Shown here in pieces: positions 19,096 to 27,313 of a stretch of 64,000 nt of DNA (within the stretch, counting starts at the first letter, position 1; every line of letters begins with the position of its first letter). Where the stretch lies: assembly GCA_965224765.1 (NCBI GenBank), contig CBDDAC010000019.1, positions 124,001-188,000 on the forward strand, read 5' to 3'. Source of the DNA: CAZDBA01 sp965224765 (GTDB taxonomy: Bacteria; Planctomycetota; Planctomycetia; Pirellulales; Pirellulaceae). The position numbers were made by a program, and so were the translations under genes. A model generated the notes under the pieces. That model saw only the letters and a list, made by a program, of their open reading frames with translations, did not search any database and was not told the DNA's origin.

Positions 19096-22000
19096 TGATT
19101 GTTTGTTTTTGTTGACAGTTGCAGACGTTGCAGAGCGTCATTCAGAACTCCATTTTTGAAGATCGTCAATTGCTCGATCTTGACTTGAACGCCGGAGATT
19201 GGATTTCCCTCGGGGTCAAGTAACTGCCCTTCAATCGGATGGTCGTCGTTGGCCAGGATCAATTCTTGTTGTTGATTTTTGGCATCGATTCGCTCAAATG
19301 ACTTTCCGAACCCCTCTTTTTGGAGCGTGATAAAGGGGCGGCTATCGGAGAAATTGGCGACCACGGATTTTGGGAGGTCGATGGTGAAGCTGCCATCCTG
19401 TTTGGTTGAAGTCGAGGCTCTGCGCTCGGGATTTCGGTCGATCAAACGAAACAGCTCGACATCGGCGACCGGATTGCCATAAAGATCAATGACTCGACCC
19501 GAAAACGAGACGGTAAGTTCTTGCGATTGATCCTTGTCCGATTCTTCTTCCTGTGGTTTTTCTTCTGGTTCGTCATTCGACGTCGTTCGTTCAGAAACTC
19601 GGGAATTTAACTCCTTCATAATTCTTTCGTGATTTGCTGCGATATCAACCGTTCCAAAATCAATCGATTCACCCGATGTAAATTCTTTATTCCGGGCGAA
19701 CGCGTAAAAGTTGTCGTTGGTTGCGACATAGATGTTGTACGCTCCGGGATGGGTGAAGCCGCTAAACTTCCCTTCTTCGTCGGTGACGTAGGAATAGGGC
19801 AAGCTGTTGATGAAGTAATTTTGATTCTCCGTAATGTCGAAGCGGAATTTCGCACGAGAAATCGGATCACCATTACTATCAATCAATACACCTTCGAACT
19901 TTGAATTGGGGCGAAGCGTAGCCGTCACAGAGCCGTTGTCGTCGAATCGAATTGTCTTGATCAATCCAAGTTCACGTTCCTTATGATAGAAAGTCAGAGT
20001 TCTGCTTTGACCTTCTAGTAATCCGGTTACTTGAGTTGTCGAGTCTTGGCAAATTGAATTTCGGTCTAAGTTGGAAGTCGCATATCGAACGTCCACTCCC
20101 TTAAGAGGCTGCCCCTCTGGGTCAAGGAAATTGACTTGGATGCTCTTGCCTGGGTCCAATTCATAAACCAAGTTCTCAATGGGTTCGTCGCCCAAGATAT
20201 TGATCTCTTTCATCATCGTCGGATGCTGGCGATTCGAGGGATAGCCAATGATTTTGATGTTGCCAAGGTGATCTTTGTGCTGCTCGTCAACGTCGCCCCA
20301 CCCCTGTCCTGGTGGGTAAAAAGGCTTTTTCACGACCCAAACGTCGAGCAGGGCCTTTCCAGGCAGTGCAACCAATTGAAACTTGCCGTCTTCGCCCGTC
20401 TCAAGGTATCCAATGGGGTTGGGGATGCGGTTCTCTGAATACAGATCAACGGCAAGATCGTTTTCCTGATAGGGCTTGTAGGTGACACGGGCATTTGCGA
20501 CGGGCTCACGTGATTTCGCATCGATTACTTTTCCGCGGACCCACGTGCCTCGCTGCAATTCGACTCGCACATCGACGGGAGATACTCCATCTCCTTCGGG
20601 GACATCAATATCACGAGCGAGGTAGGGCATGGCGTTTTCACCTATTGCAACGGGAAACGCCGTGATTGTATTCCCTTCCCCAACAGGCATTCCCGTTAAG
20701 GTAAAACGGCCTTCCGCATCCGAAGTGACTTTGATATCGCGAATGCCACCGATTGGAACTCCAGAGAATACGTCACTGTAGATATTCACTCCTGCCAAGG
20801 GACGCCCTGTTTCTCGGTCAACAACGACACCATTGATGACTTGGGTCGGCTGACAAACGATGGTCGGTTCGTGCCCGTGAATGGTGATCTTGCCTAATTC
20901 CGTAGCGAACATTCCCAACTCTCGAAATACCGAGACGGTTTTGATCTGGCGGGTGAGAACCTTCGCATTGGTGCGGGCGATATCGGCGCCGTCGATCCTC
21001 AGTTGAACCAATCGATCCAGACCGATGCCTTCGAGGATGAACTTGCCCGATTCGTCCGTGGTGACCTGTTTCTTTCTCGCCCCTGAAAGATTGGTACCTC
21101 GTGGCAATTGCGAATACGTAATCGTTGGATCCCGTGTTTTCCTAAGAAAATCATCGACGTCATCCAACGCCGCAATCCCTGCCAATGTAATCTTCGCGCC
21201 CACGACTGGCGTTCCATTGATATCAACCAAAGTGCCAGTGATTGCGTCATCTTTTGGCATGTCGATTTCGAGTTGTTTGGATTTTGATTTGCCTATCTTG
21301 CAGAAACCAAGTCCGAAACCTTGCTTCGTGGCAAACACGATCGACTCAAATCTATTAGCTTCCGTGAGAGCTGGAACCTCAATTTGAAACGAGCCATCGG
21401 AGCCCGTGGTTGTTTCGGTCAGCTTGTGATAAACAACCGCATCGGAAACTGGATTCCCCGCGAAATCTAACACTTGGCCTTCCAGCAAAAGGGTTTCCTC
21501 GTCTAGTAGAATCTCATTCTCGATACGTGAGTCGTCTGGATTGGAAGGACTGGCGGTTGGAGTTGATGTGTTTCCAAGAAAACCGCCCAGCGTCGTGCTC
21601 AGCAGAGTCAACGCGACGATACTCACGATCATTGGCAAACTTATCTGGGTCGTCAATTTACGAGTGCTGTCGAGAATGCGAACGACCCGATGATTGAGCA
21701 ACGATGAGCTACTCTTGAACATCCCAAGTCCCGCCATATTAGGCGGCGCCAATGTTGATTCGGCGAGGGCCACCAATTGCTCAGCGTATCCACGACGATC
21801 CGAGCAATGTCGAACTACAAAGTCATCGCAGACCTCTTCGGCAGTCGTCTCCAGCCGATAGATCAGTCGCCATATCAGCGGCTGATAGAACAGTATTGCT
21901 AAGACTAACCGTTGCACCAAGTTCCAAACCGTGTCTCGGCGACTCAAATGGGCCAGCTCATGGGAAAACGCCTTCTTTAAAAGAACTGAATCTTGAAGTT

Positions 22001-22835
22001 CACATGGCAGCAAGATCGTTGGCGATGCGATTCCGGCAAGACAGGGACTAGCAAGCAAACTATTGCGACGCACTTCCGGAGGCCGCACTCGAAAATCTGA
22101 CGCCAGTTGCCGGCAAACCGTGTGATCCGATTTGGTCGCGACAGGGGATTCCCGGCGAATGGCTGCCAATCTTTGATAGGCATGAATCAGGCGAATCAAC
22201 ATCAACATCGTGCCGAGAATCCAACACACACCAAAACCGCAATAGACAAAACTCCAGATTGGGCTGGCAATCCGTCGCTTAGCCATCGCGGTCGGTTCTG
22301 CGGTGGAAAGCAGCGGCAGCTTCGTGTCCGCATTCAAAAACCTTGGCTCCGAAGTCATATTGGAACGAGCATCATTGTCGCGACTCGCAATCATCTGTTG
22401 ACTTCGATGGTCAGGCGGTGCCACCTCCAACGAATCCGCAGCCACTTGAGACTTCAATGCGGAAACGTCATGTGGATCCGGCGGTGTGGATCGTTCCAGG
22501 ATTGGAGAATTTGGCGTGAAATCAGCCGCACCGTTTTCTGGGTTGAGCGAGTCGAGAAGGTTCGAGGTGGTTTCGGTACGAGTCGCACTAGGTAATTGTA
22601 TTGTCCAACCACCCCATCCAAACTGATTGAGTGCTATGGAAACGAATGGACAAACTAAAACTGCGACAAGAGTTGCACGCAGGATCGCCGATTGAGCTGC
22701 CGATCCGTGATGCTTCAGCACTCTTGTTGCGAGCAGCCCGAGCACAATCAGTGCTGAAGACTGAATCAAGAGATTGACCGCGATTTGGGAAAGCTGTGTT
22801 GTGAATTCGATTAAGCTGTTGAGGCATTCGTTCAT
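19071..22835 (-). CDS. BlaR1/MecR1-like M56 membrane peptidase with long repeat C-terminus (3' end frameshifted)
   Basis: 1254 codons. N-terminal membrane helices (about residues 16-40 and 50-70), a further helix near 195-215, and an M56 zinc peptidase domain with HELAH at 292-296 and a downstream TAEEVCDDFVVRH, followed by another membrane helix (SLPMIVSIVALTLLSTTLGGF). In classical BlaR1 the protease is activated by a ligand and triggers cleavage of the BlaI repressor. Here the penicillin-binding sensor domain is replaced by a series of carboxypeptidase-regulatory-like modules, as is common in planctomycetes, so the signal is unknown and not necessarily beta-lactam. The frame ends artificially at 19071, 25 nt inside the next frame. 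The blaI-type gene lies 51 bp upstream on the same strand. Confidence 0.8.
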   Translation of the reverse strand: MNECLNSLIEFTTQLSQIAVNLLIQSSALIVLGLLATRVLKHHGSAAQSAILRATLVAVLVCPFVSIALNQFGWGGWTIQLPSATRTETTSNLLDSLNPENGAADFTPNSPILERSTPPDPHDVSALKSQVAADSLEVAPPDHRSQQMIASRDNDARSNMTSEPRFLNADTKLPLLSTAEPTAMAKRRIASPIWSFVYCGFGVCWILGTMLMLIRLIHAYQRLAAIRRESPVATKSDHTVCRQLASDFRVRPPEVRRNSLLASPCLAGIASPTILLPCELQDSVLLKKAFSHELAHLSRRDTVWNLVQRLVLAILFYQPLIWRLIYRLETTAEEVCDDFVVRHCSDRRGYAEQLVALAESTLAPPNMAGLGMFKSSSSLLNHRVVRILDSTRKLTTQISLPMIVSIVALTLLSTTLGGFLGNTSTPTASPSNPDDSRIENEILLDEETLLLEGQVLDFAGNPVSDAVVYHKLTETTTGSDGSFQIEVPALTEANRFESIVFATKQGFGLGFCKIGKSKSKQLEIDMPKDDAITGTLVDINGTPVVGAKITLAGIAALDDVDDFLRKTRDPTITYSQLPRGTNLSGARKKQVTTDESGKFILEGIGLDRLVQLRIDGADIARTNAKVLTRQIKTVSVFRELGMFATELGKITIHGHEPTIVCQPTQVINGVVVDRETGRPLAGVNIYSDVFSGVPIGGIRDIKVTSDAEGRFTLTGMPVGEGNTITAFPVAIGENAMPYLARDIDVPEGDGVSPVDVRVELQRGTWVRGKVIDAKSREPVANARVTYKPYQENDLAVDLYSENRIPNPIGYLETGEDGKFQLVALPGKALLDVWVVKKPFYPPGQGWGDVDEQHKDHLGNIKIIGYPSNRQHPTMMKEINILGDEPIENLVYELDPGKSIQVNFLDPEGQPLKGVDVRYATSNLDRNSICQDSTTQVTGLLEGQSRTLTFYHKERELGLIKTIRFDDNGSVTATLRPNSKFEGVLIDSNGDPISRAKFRFDITENQNYFINSLPYSYVTDEEGKFSGFTHPGAYNIYVATNDNFYAFARNKEFTSGESIDFGTVDIAANHERIMKELNSRVSERTTSNDEPEEKPQEEESDKDQSQELTVSFSGRVIDLYGNPVADVELFRLIDRNPERRASTSTKQDGSFTIDLPKSVVANFSDSRPFITLQKEGFGKSFERIDAKNQQQELILANDDHPIEGQLLDPEGNPISGVQVKIEQLTIFKNGVLNDALQRLQLSTKTNNHCRSCHRA

Positions 22836-22886
22836 CGAGGAGACCCTTCTGCGTTCGTGGTTCTGGCACTTCGTGTGAGCGTGTTT

Positions 22887-23264
22887 CTATTTCTTTTTCG
22901 ATTTCTCGTTGATCAGCTTTTTGATGTCATCCAGTTCCTTCTTGCTGATATTTTCGTTCTTCAGAAGATGGGAAACGAGATCTCCGACTTTGCCGTCAAA
23001 AACGCGACTGAGTAGATCACGCGTCGCACTTTTTCGAACCTTGTCCTCAGCGATTTTCGGCTTGAACACAAATGTGCGTCCACGCGTTTCGTGCACCACG
23101 GCCTCTTTGTCCATTAGTCCACGCAACAGCGTCTGCACCGTGCTGTGAGCAATCGGATCAGCCTGGTTGAGCTCGTCCGTTATTTCGCGAGCGGTCGCTT
23201 CGCCCAAATTCCACAGGACGTTCATGATCCGTAATTGAACTTTGCCAAGTTTGGTGGCGGTCAT
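22887..23264 (-). CDS. BlaI/MecI/CopY-family transcriptional repressor
   Basis: 125 aa from the ATG at 23264 (MTATKLGKVQ), which has a GCGGAG ribosome-binding site directly before it; a longer frame extends to 23351 but would cover the operator region and has no good start signal. The winged-helix shows the family pattern: LGKVQLRIMNVLWNLGEATAREITDEL...AHSTVQTLLRGLMDKEAVVHE. The C-terminal part has the dimerisation helices ending in a Lys-rich tail. It should repress itself and the BlaR1-like gene downstream until cleaved or released by the M56 protease. Confidence 0.88.
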   Translation of the reverse strand: MTATKLGKVQLRIMNVLWNLGEATAREITDELNQADPIAHSTVQTLLRGLMDKEAVVHETRGRTFVFKPKIAEDKVRKSATRDLLSRVFDGKVGDLVSHLLKNENISKKELDDIKKLINEKSKKK

Positions 23265-23310
23265 CTCCGCTGCCCTCACAGATAGTCGATGATGATACGT
23301 GAGACTGTCG

Positions 23311-23339
23311 TTTAGTTGACTAAATCTACCAACGTAGAT
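23311..23339. promoter_or_regulatory. Two abutting palindromes upstream of blaI-type gene, likely repressor operator
   Basis: TTTAGTTGACTAAA (23311-23324) is a perfect 6-2-6 palindrome; ATCTACCAACGTAGAT (23324-23339) is a perfect 6-4-6 palindrome and shares one base with it. BlaI/MecI proteins bind short dyads with ACTA/TAGT or TACA/TGTA half sites, so these fit. The pair lies 47-75 bp before the repressor start at 23264. Confidence 0.7.
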
Positions 23340-23566
23340 GATGGACGTCAAGCACGAAAACTTCTGAAAACGACAATCTTTATTCGGCCAATTTCTGGAC
23401 GGGGTGAACGAACGGTGGCCGCATTTCTTAGAGCAAAACGAGAATGCCGATTACTGAACGTCCAGCTCTGTGGTGCTGGAATTCGATGGAATTCGCAACG
23501 GTGCCCGCTCTGCATACAGATATTCCTTCTCAGATTCGATTCCAGGAACCGAATTTGTGAATGGGT

Positions 23567-24463
23567 TTATTGCATCGTCTTCGCGAATTCTCTCATGTGT
23601 TCCTTGAACAAGGCCACAAATCGATGCTCGTACCGATAGGGATTCTGCAGCAATGCAATGGTTCGAGTTGGCTTGTCACCTGCAAAGGGCCGGTACACGC
23701 GCCGCTTGTTTCGATCCAGTTGCTGGGCCATTGCCGGCATGATCGAGATCCCGTGTTGCAAAGCGACGAGTTCCTGGATGGTTGCCAATTGGCTGGTACG
23801 TTCAATCATCACGGGAGCAATCGATTGTCGATTGCAGAACTCTGCAATGTTGTCTGACAGGCAGTGTTGTTGATCCAATGTGATAAAGGGGAATTCCTGG
23901 ATGTCTGATAGGTGTATTTCGGGCTTCTTTTCCAATGCGTGGCCTTTGGAGATGACCAACACAAGTTCATCTTTGTACAGAGCCTCAACCTCAAGGTACT
24001 TCTCGGTAATTGGCAGGGCAACGATTGCTAGGTCCACATCACCGTCTTTGCAGAGGCGTAAGATGTTCTGTGTTGTGTCTTCCTGAACTTGAATCTTGAT
24101 TTCGGGATTACGCTTGCCGAACTTTCTCAGGACCGTAGGCAAAAGGTAGGGTGCGATCGTCGGGATGACGGCTAAGCGAATGAGCCCGCGGTTGCTTGCT
24201 TCGTTGAGTTCCGCAAATGTATCGTCGACCAAATCGCGAATTTGATTCGCACGCACCAGCAAGAATGCCCCGATCTCGGTCAGCTTGACACCGCGGGGTT
24301 GCCTTTCAAAAAGTGGTTCTCCCACGACCTTCTCAAGCTTCTGAATCGAACGGCTTAGCGCCGGTTGTGAGATGTTGATCTCATTGGCCGCCCGGGTGAA
24401 ATTTCCGGATTTGGCGACCGCCAGGAAATGGGAAAGCTGATGGAAATCAATATCTGTTCGCAT
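23567..24463 (-). CDS. LysR-family regulator, OxyR-like peroxide sensor
   Basis: 298 aa. N-terminal LysR winged helix (FLAVAKSGNFTRAANEINISQPALSRSIQ, residues about 13-41), linker helix, and LysR substrate domain. It contains HCLSDNIAEFC with Cys201 and Cys210, the same spacing (nine) and HCLxD context as the redox pair Cys199/Cys208 of E. coli OxyR, followed by the matching GISIMPAMA segment. It is divergently transcribed from two katG genes, the classic OxyR target. Together this makes a peroxide-responsive activator very likely. I leave the symbol empty because overall identity to characterised OxyR cannot be measured here. Confidence 0.85.
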   Translation of the reverse strand: MRTDIDFHQLSHFLAVAKSGNFTRAANEINISQPALSRSIQKLEKVVGEPLFERQPRGVKLTEIGAFLLVRANQIRDLVDDTFAELNEASNRGLIRLAVIPTIAPYLLPTVLRKFGKRNPEIKIQVQEDTTQNILRLCKDGDVDLAIVALPITEKYLEVEALYKDELVLVISKGHALEKKPEIHLSDIQEFPFITLDQQHCLSDNIAEFCNRQSIAPVMIERTSQLATIQELVALQHGISIMPAMAQQLDRNKRRVYRPFAGDKPTRTIALLQNPYRYEHRFVALFKEHMREFAKTMQ

Positions 24464-24490
24464 TTTTCCGTCTCAAATATGCCATGCGTT

Positions 24491-24530
24491 TTATGCATTG
24501 CGATTATACAACTTATGCATTGGGATTATA
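24491..24530. promoter_or_regulatory. 22-bp-period direct repeat between OxyR-like gene and katG, candidate binding site
   Basis: TTATGCATTGCGATTATA (24491-24508) is repeated as TTATGCATTGGGATTATA (24513-24530), one mismatch in 18, with a 22-bp period, two helical turns. Each copy contains the palindrome ATGCAT. LysR/OxyR tetramers contact successive major grooves, so this spacing fits. It lies 28-67 bp from the regulator start and about 96 bp before the katG start. Confidence 0.65.
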
Positions 24531-24625
24531 TGTCTTGAAGTGCGATACTTCAGAGGAATTCCTAAGATTCATGATTCTTGCCGGAATCAGTTTTGGAAAT
24601 TCCGAACGCACAGGAGAAGAAAACG

Positions 24626-26983
24626 ATGCGAATGATAAACGGAACGAGCCCAACTTGGCTTTTTGCATTGGCTTTTAGCGGCTTACTCGCACTGGGAAAC
24701 GGTATTTTGTCGGCCCAGGAAACGAGTTCAACCCCGCCTCGAAAAACGAGTTCAGCCCAGCCTCGAGAAGCAAATGAAGATATCAGTAAGTGCCCAGTGA
24801 TGGGCGCGTCGCAACGCCCCACCGCCACAGGCAGTTATTCGAATGCGGATTGGTGGCCCAACCAGTTGAACTTACAGATCCTCCATCAGAACTCGCTCAA
24901 GGGTAATCCGATGGGAGTGGAATTCAACTACGCCGAAGAATTCAAGAAGCTTGACTTGGCCGCTATCAAAAAAGACCTCAGGGACTTGATGACCGACTCT
25001 CAAGACTGGTGGCCCGCAGACTATGGACACTACGGTCCGCTGTTTATTCGGATGGCCTGGCACAGTGCTGGTACGTATCGAGTTATGGACGGTCGTGGAG
25101 GAGCATCCTATGGAACTCAGCGTTTTGCTCCCCTCAACAGCTGGCCTGATAACGCCAACCTGGACAAGGCGCGTCGATTGCTTTGGCCAATAAAGCAAAA
25201 GTACGGCAACAAGATTTCATGGGCCGACTTGATGGTGCTTACAGGTAATTGTGCTTTGGAATCAATGGGATTCGAGACGTTTGGATTTGCAGGCGGTCGA
25301 GCCGATATCTGGGAACCGCAGAACGATATTTATTGGGGGCCCGAAAGTGAGTGGCTTGGTGACAAACGTTACACGGGTGACCGTGACCTGGAAAACCCTC
25401 TCGCTGCGGTACAGATGGGTTTGATCTACGTCAATCCGCAGGGTCCCAACGGCCAACCGGATCCACTTGCTGCTGCCAAAGACATTCGAGAAACGTTTGC
25501 TCGGATGGCAATGAACGACGAAGAGACGGTTGCCTTGATTGCAGGTGGGCACACGTTTGGGAAATCGCATGGAGCGGCTTCCCCAGAAGGAAACGTTGGC
25601 GCAGAACCTGAGGGATCCAGCATCGAAGAGCAAGGCCTGGGCTGGAAGAGCAGTTTTGGAAAAGGCAACGCTGGGGACACAATCACCAGTGGCCTGGAAG
25701 GAGCCTGGACATCCACCCCGGCAAAATGGTCCAACGGGTTCTTTGATAACCTGTTCGAGTTCGAATGGGAGCTGACAAAGAGCCCGGCGGGTGCGTGGCA
25801 GTGGACTCCAAAAGATGGAACGGGCGATGGGCTGGTTCCCGATGCCTTTGACGATGCCAAGTTTCACGCACCGATGATGCTTACCACCGATCTGGCTCTC
25901 AAAAAGGATCCAATCTACGGTCCGATTTCAAAACGATTCCACGAGAATCCGAAGGAGTTTGAGCAAGCCTTTGCCAAAGCCTGGTACAAGCTAACTCATC
26001 GAGACATGGGCCCGATTTCGCGATACCTTGGCACAGAGGTTCCCGAGCCTCAGGTTTGGCAGGATCCGGTTCCCCAAGTCGATCATGAGTTGGTTGATGA
26101 GAAAGACATCGCTTTTCTGAAAGGCGAGATCTTGTCATCAGAAACATCCGTTTCGCAACTTGTTTCAACGGCTTGGGCTTCGGCGTCAACCTTCCGTGGC
26201 AGTGACAGTCGCGGTGGAGCGAATGGTGCGAGAATACGACTTGCACCTCAGAAAGATTGGGCGGTCAATCAGCCGGCTGAGCTGCAAATCGTCCTGCAGA
26301 AACTGGAGCACATTCAAAAGGAGTTCAATGGAGCGCAGTCGAATGGCAAAAAGGTTTCGCTTGCGGACGTGATTGTCCTGGGTGGCTGTGCGGCCATCGA
26401 ACTGGCAGCCCAAAATGCTGGCCAGGAAGTTCAAGTTCCTTTTTCACCGGGACGTACTGATGCATTGGTGAAAATGACCGATGTGGAATCTTTTGCCGTA
26501 CTCGAACCCAAGGCAGATGGATTTCGCAACTTTCAAGGCAAGAGCGTTGGCCGGCCTGCTGAGGAAATGCTGGTTGATCGAGCTCAGCAGCTTACGCTGA
26601 CGGCGCCAGAGATGACGGTTCTCGTTGGTGGAATGCGTGTATTGAAAACGAACTCCGGAGATCAAAAGCTTGGGGTCTTTACGACACGACCTGGAGCGTT
26701 GACCAATGATTTCTTCGTCAACTTGCTGGATATGAACACGAAGTGGCAGAAATCGCCCGTTTGCGACCACTTCTTTGAAGGCCAAGATCGCAATACGGGA
26801 GAAGTCAAGTGGACGGGCTCAAGAGTTGATTTGGTGTTTGGTTCTAACTCGCAACTTCGTGCGATCGCAGAGGTATACGCCAGTGATGACTCAAAGCAAA
26901 AGTTCGTCGAAGACTTTGTGGCGGCTTGGAATAAGGTCATGAATCTTGATCGATTCGATCTCGATCGGACATCGCAAAACTAA
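24626..26983 (+). CDS. katG: Catalase-peroxidase, exported form
   Basis: 785 aa from the ATG at 24626, preceded by CAGGAG 10 nt upstream. An N-terminal Sec signal peptide (TWLFALAFSGLLALGNG, cleavage after LSAQ) is followed by a short Ser/Pro linker, then the two-domain KatG fold. Active-site residues present: distal Arg142, Trp145, His146 in RMAWHSAGTYR; the Tyr in LIYVNPQGPNG and Met in ARMAMNDEE for the Trp-Tyr-Met crosslink; proximal heme ligand His309 in GGHTFGKSHG. It degrades H2O2 by catalase and peroxidase cycles. With the signal peptide it acts outside the cytoplasm. First of two tandem katG genes controlled by the divergent OxyR-like gene. Confidence 0.93.
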   Translation: MRMINGTSPTWLFALAFSGLLALGNGILSAQETSSTPPRKTSSAQPREANEDISKCPVMGASQRPTATGSYSNADWWPNQLNLQILHQNSLKGNPMGVEFNYAEEFKKLDLAAIKKDLRDLMTDSQDWWPADYGHYGPLFIRMAWHSAGTYRVMDGRGGASYGTQRFAPLNSWPDNANLDKARRLLWPIKQKYGNKISWADLMVLTGNCALESMGFETFGFAGGRADIWEPQNDIYWGPESEWLGDKRYTGDRDLENPLAAVQMGLIYVNPQGPNGQPDPLAAAKDIRETFARMAMNDEETVALIAGGHTFGKSHGAASPEGNVGAEPEGSSIEEQGLGWKSSFGKGNAGDTITSGLEGAWTSTPAKWSNGFFDNLFEFEWELTKSPAGAWQWTPKDGTGDGLVPDAFDDAKFHAPMMLTTDLALKKDPIYGPISKRFHENPKEFEQAFAKAWYKLTHRDMGPISRYLGTEVPEPQVWQDPVPQVDHELVDEKDIAFLKGEILSSETSVSQLVSTAWASASTFRGSDSRGGANGARIRLAPQKDWAVNQPAELQIVLQKLEHIQKEFNGAQSNGKKVSLADVIVLGGCAAIELAAQNAGQEVQVPFSPGRTDALVKMTDVESFAVLEPKADGFRNFQGKSVGRPAEEMLVDRAQQLTLTAPEMTVLVGGMRVLKTNSGDQKLGVFTTRPGALTNDFFVNLLDMNTKWQKSPVCDHFFEGQDRNTGEVKWTGSRVDLVFGSNSQLRAIAEVYASDDSKQKFVEDFVAAWNKVMNLDRFDLDRTSQN

Positions 26984-27313
26984 GCAGAGGTATCCTGAAA
27001 GGTAGGGCCGGCACGGCTGTTTCCCGTTCCCAGGGATCGGGGCAGCTGGAATAGGCTGAAGGATCAGGCCCTGCCTGATTGCTGCGTCTTTACGAGGCCA
27101 TGGCTCGGATGTAGAAATTGCCTCGAAGAGGCAGCCTGGGGTAATTGATTCGATTACATATAAGTCCTTCGCTCATGTATTCTTCAAAGTCATGAGAGTT
27201 GGGCGGTTGTTTTTGAGACGATTCTTCATCAATCGCAATCGAGTGGCTTCTTCCCAAGGGATAGAGATCCGAGTACAAAACAGACTAGAAAAAACGCTAA
27301 GGAGAAAATATAT
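26984..27313 (+). other. Intergenic region between the two katG genes
   Basis: 330 bp without a gene. It contains a short hairpin ATCAGGCCCTGCCTGAT (about 27062-27078) and another, TGCCTCGAAGAGGCA (27119-27133). Neither is followed by a clear T-run. An AAGGAG ribosome-binding site precedes the second katG start. A TACATATAA sequence near 27155 could be a -10 element, so the second katG may have its own promoter. Confidence 0.4.

Noticed and set aside
25262..25867. Antisense frame of 201 codons in katG (and similar ones in the second katG, 27677-28486)
   Set aside because: Composition is that of an opposite-strand shadow; they occur at equivalent positions in both katG copies because the genes are homologous.
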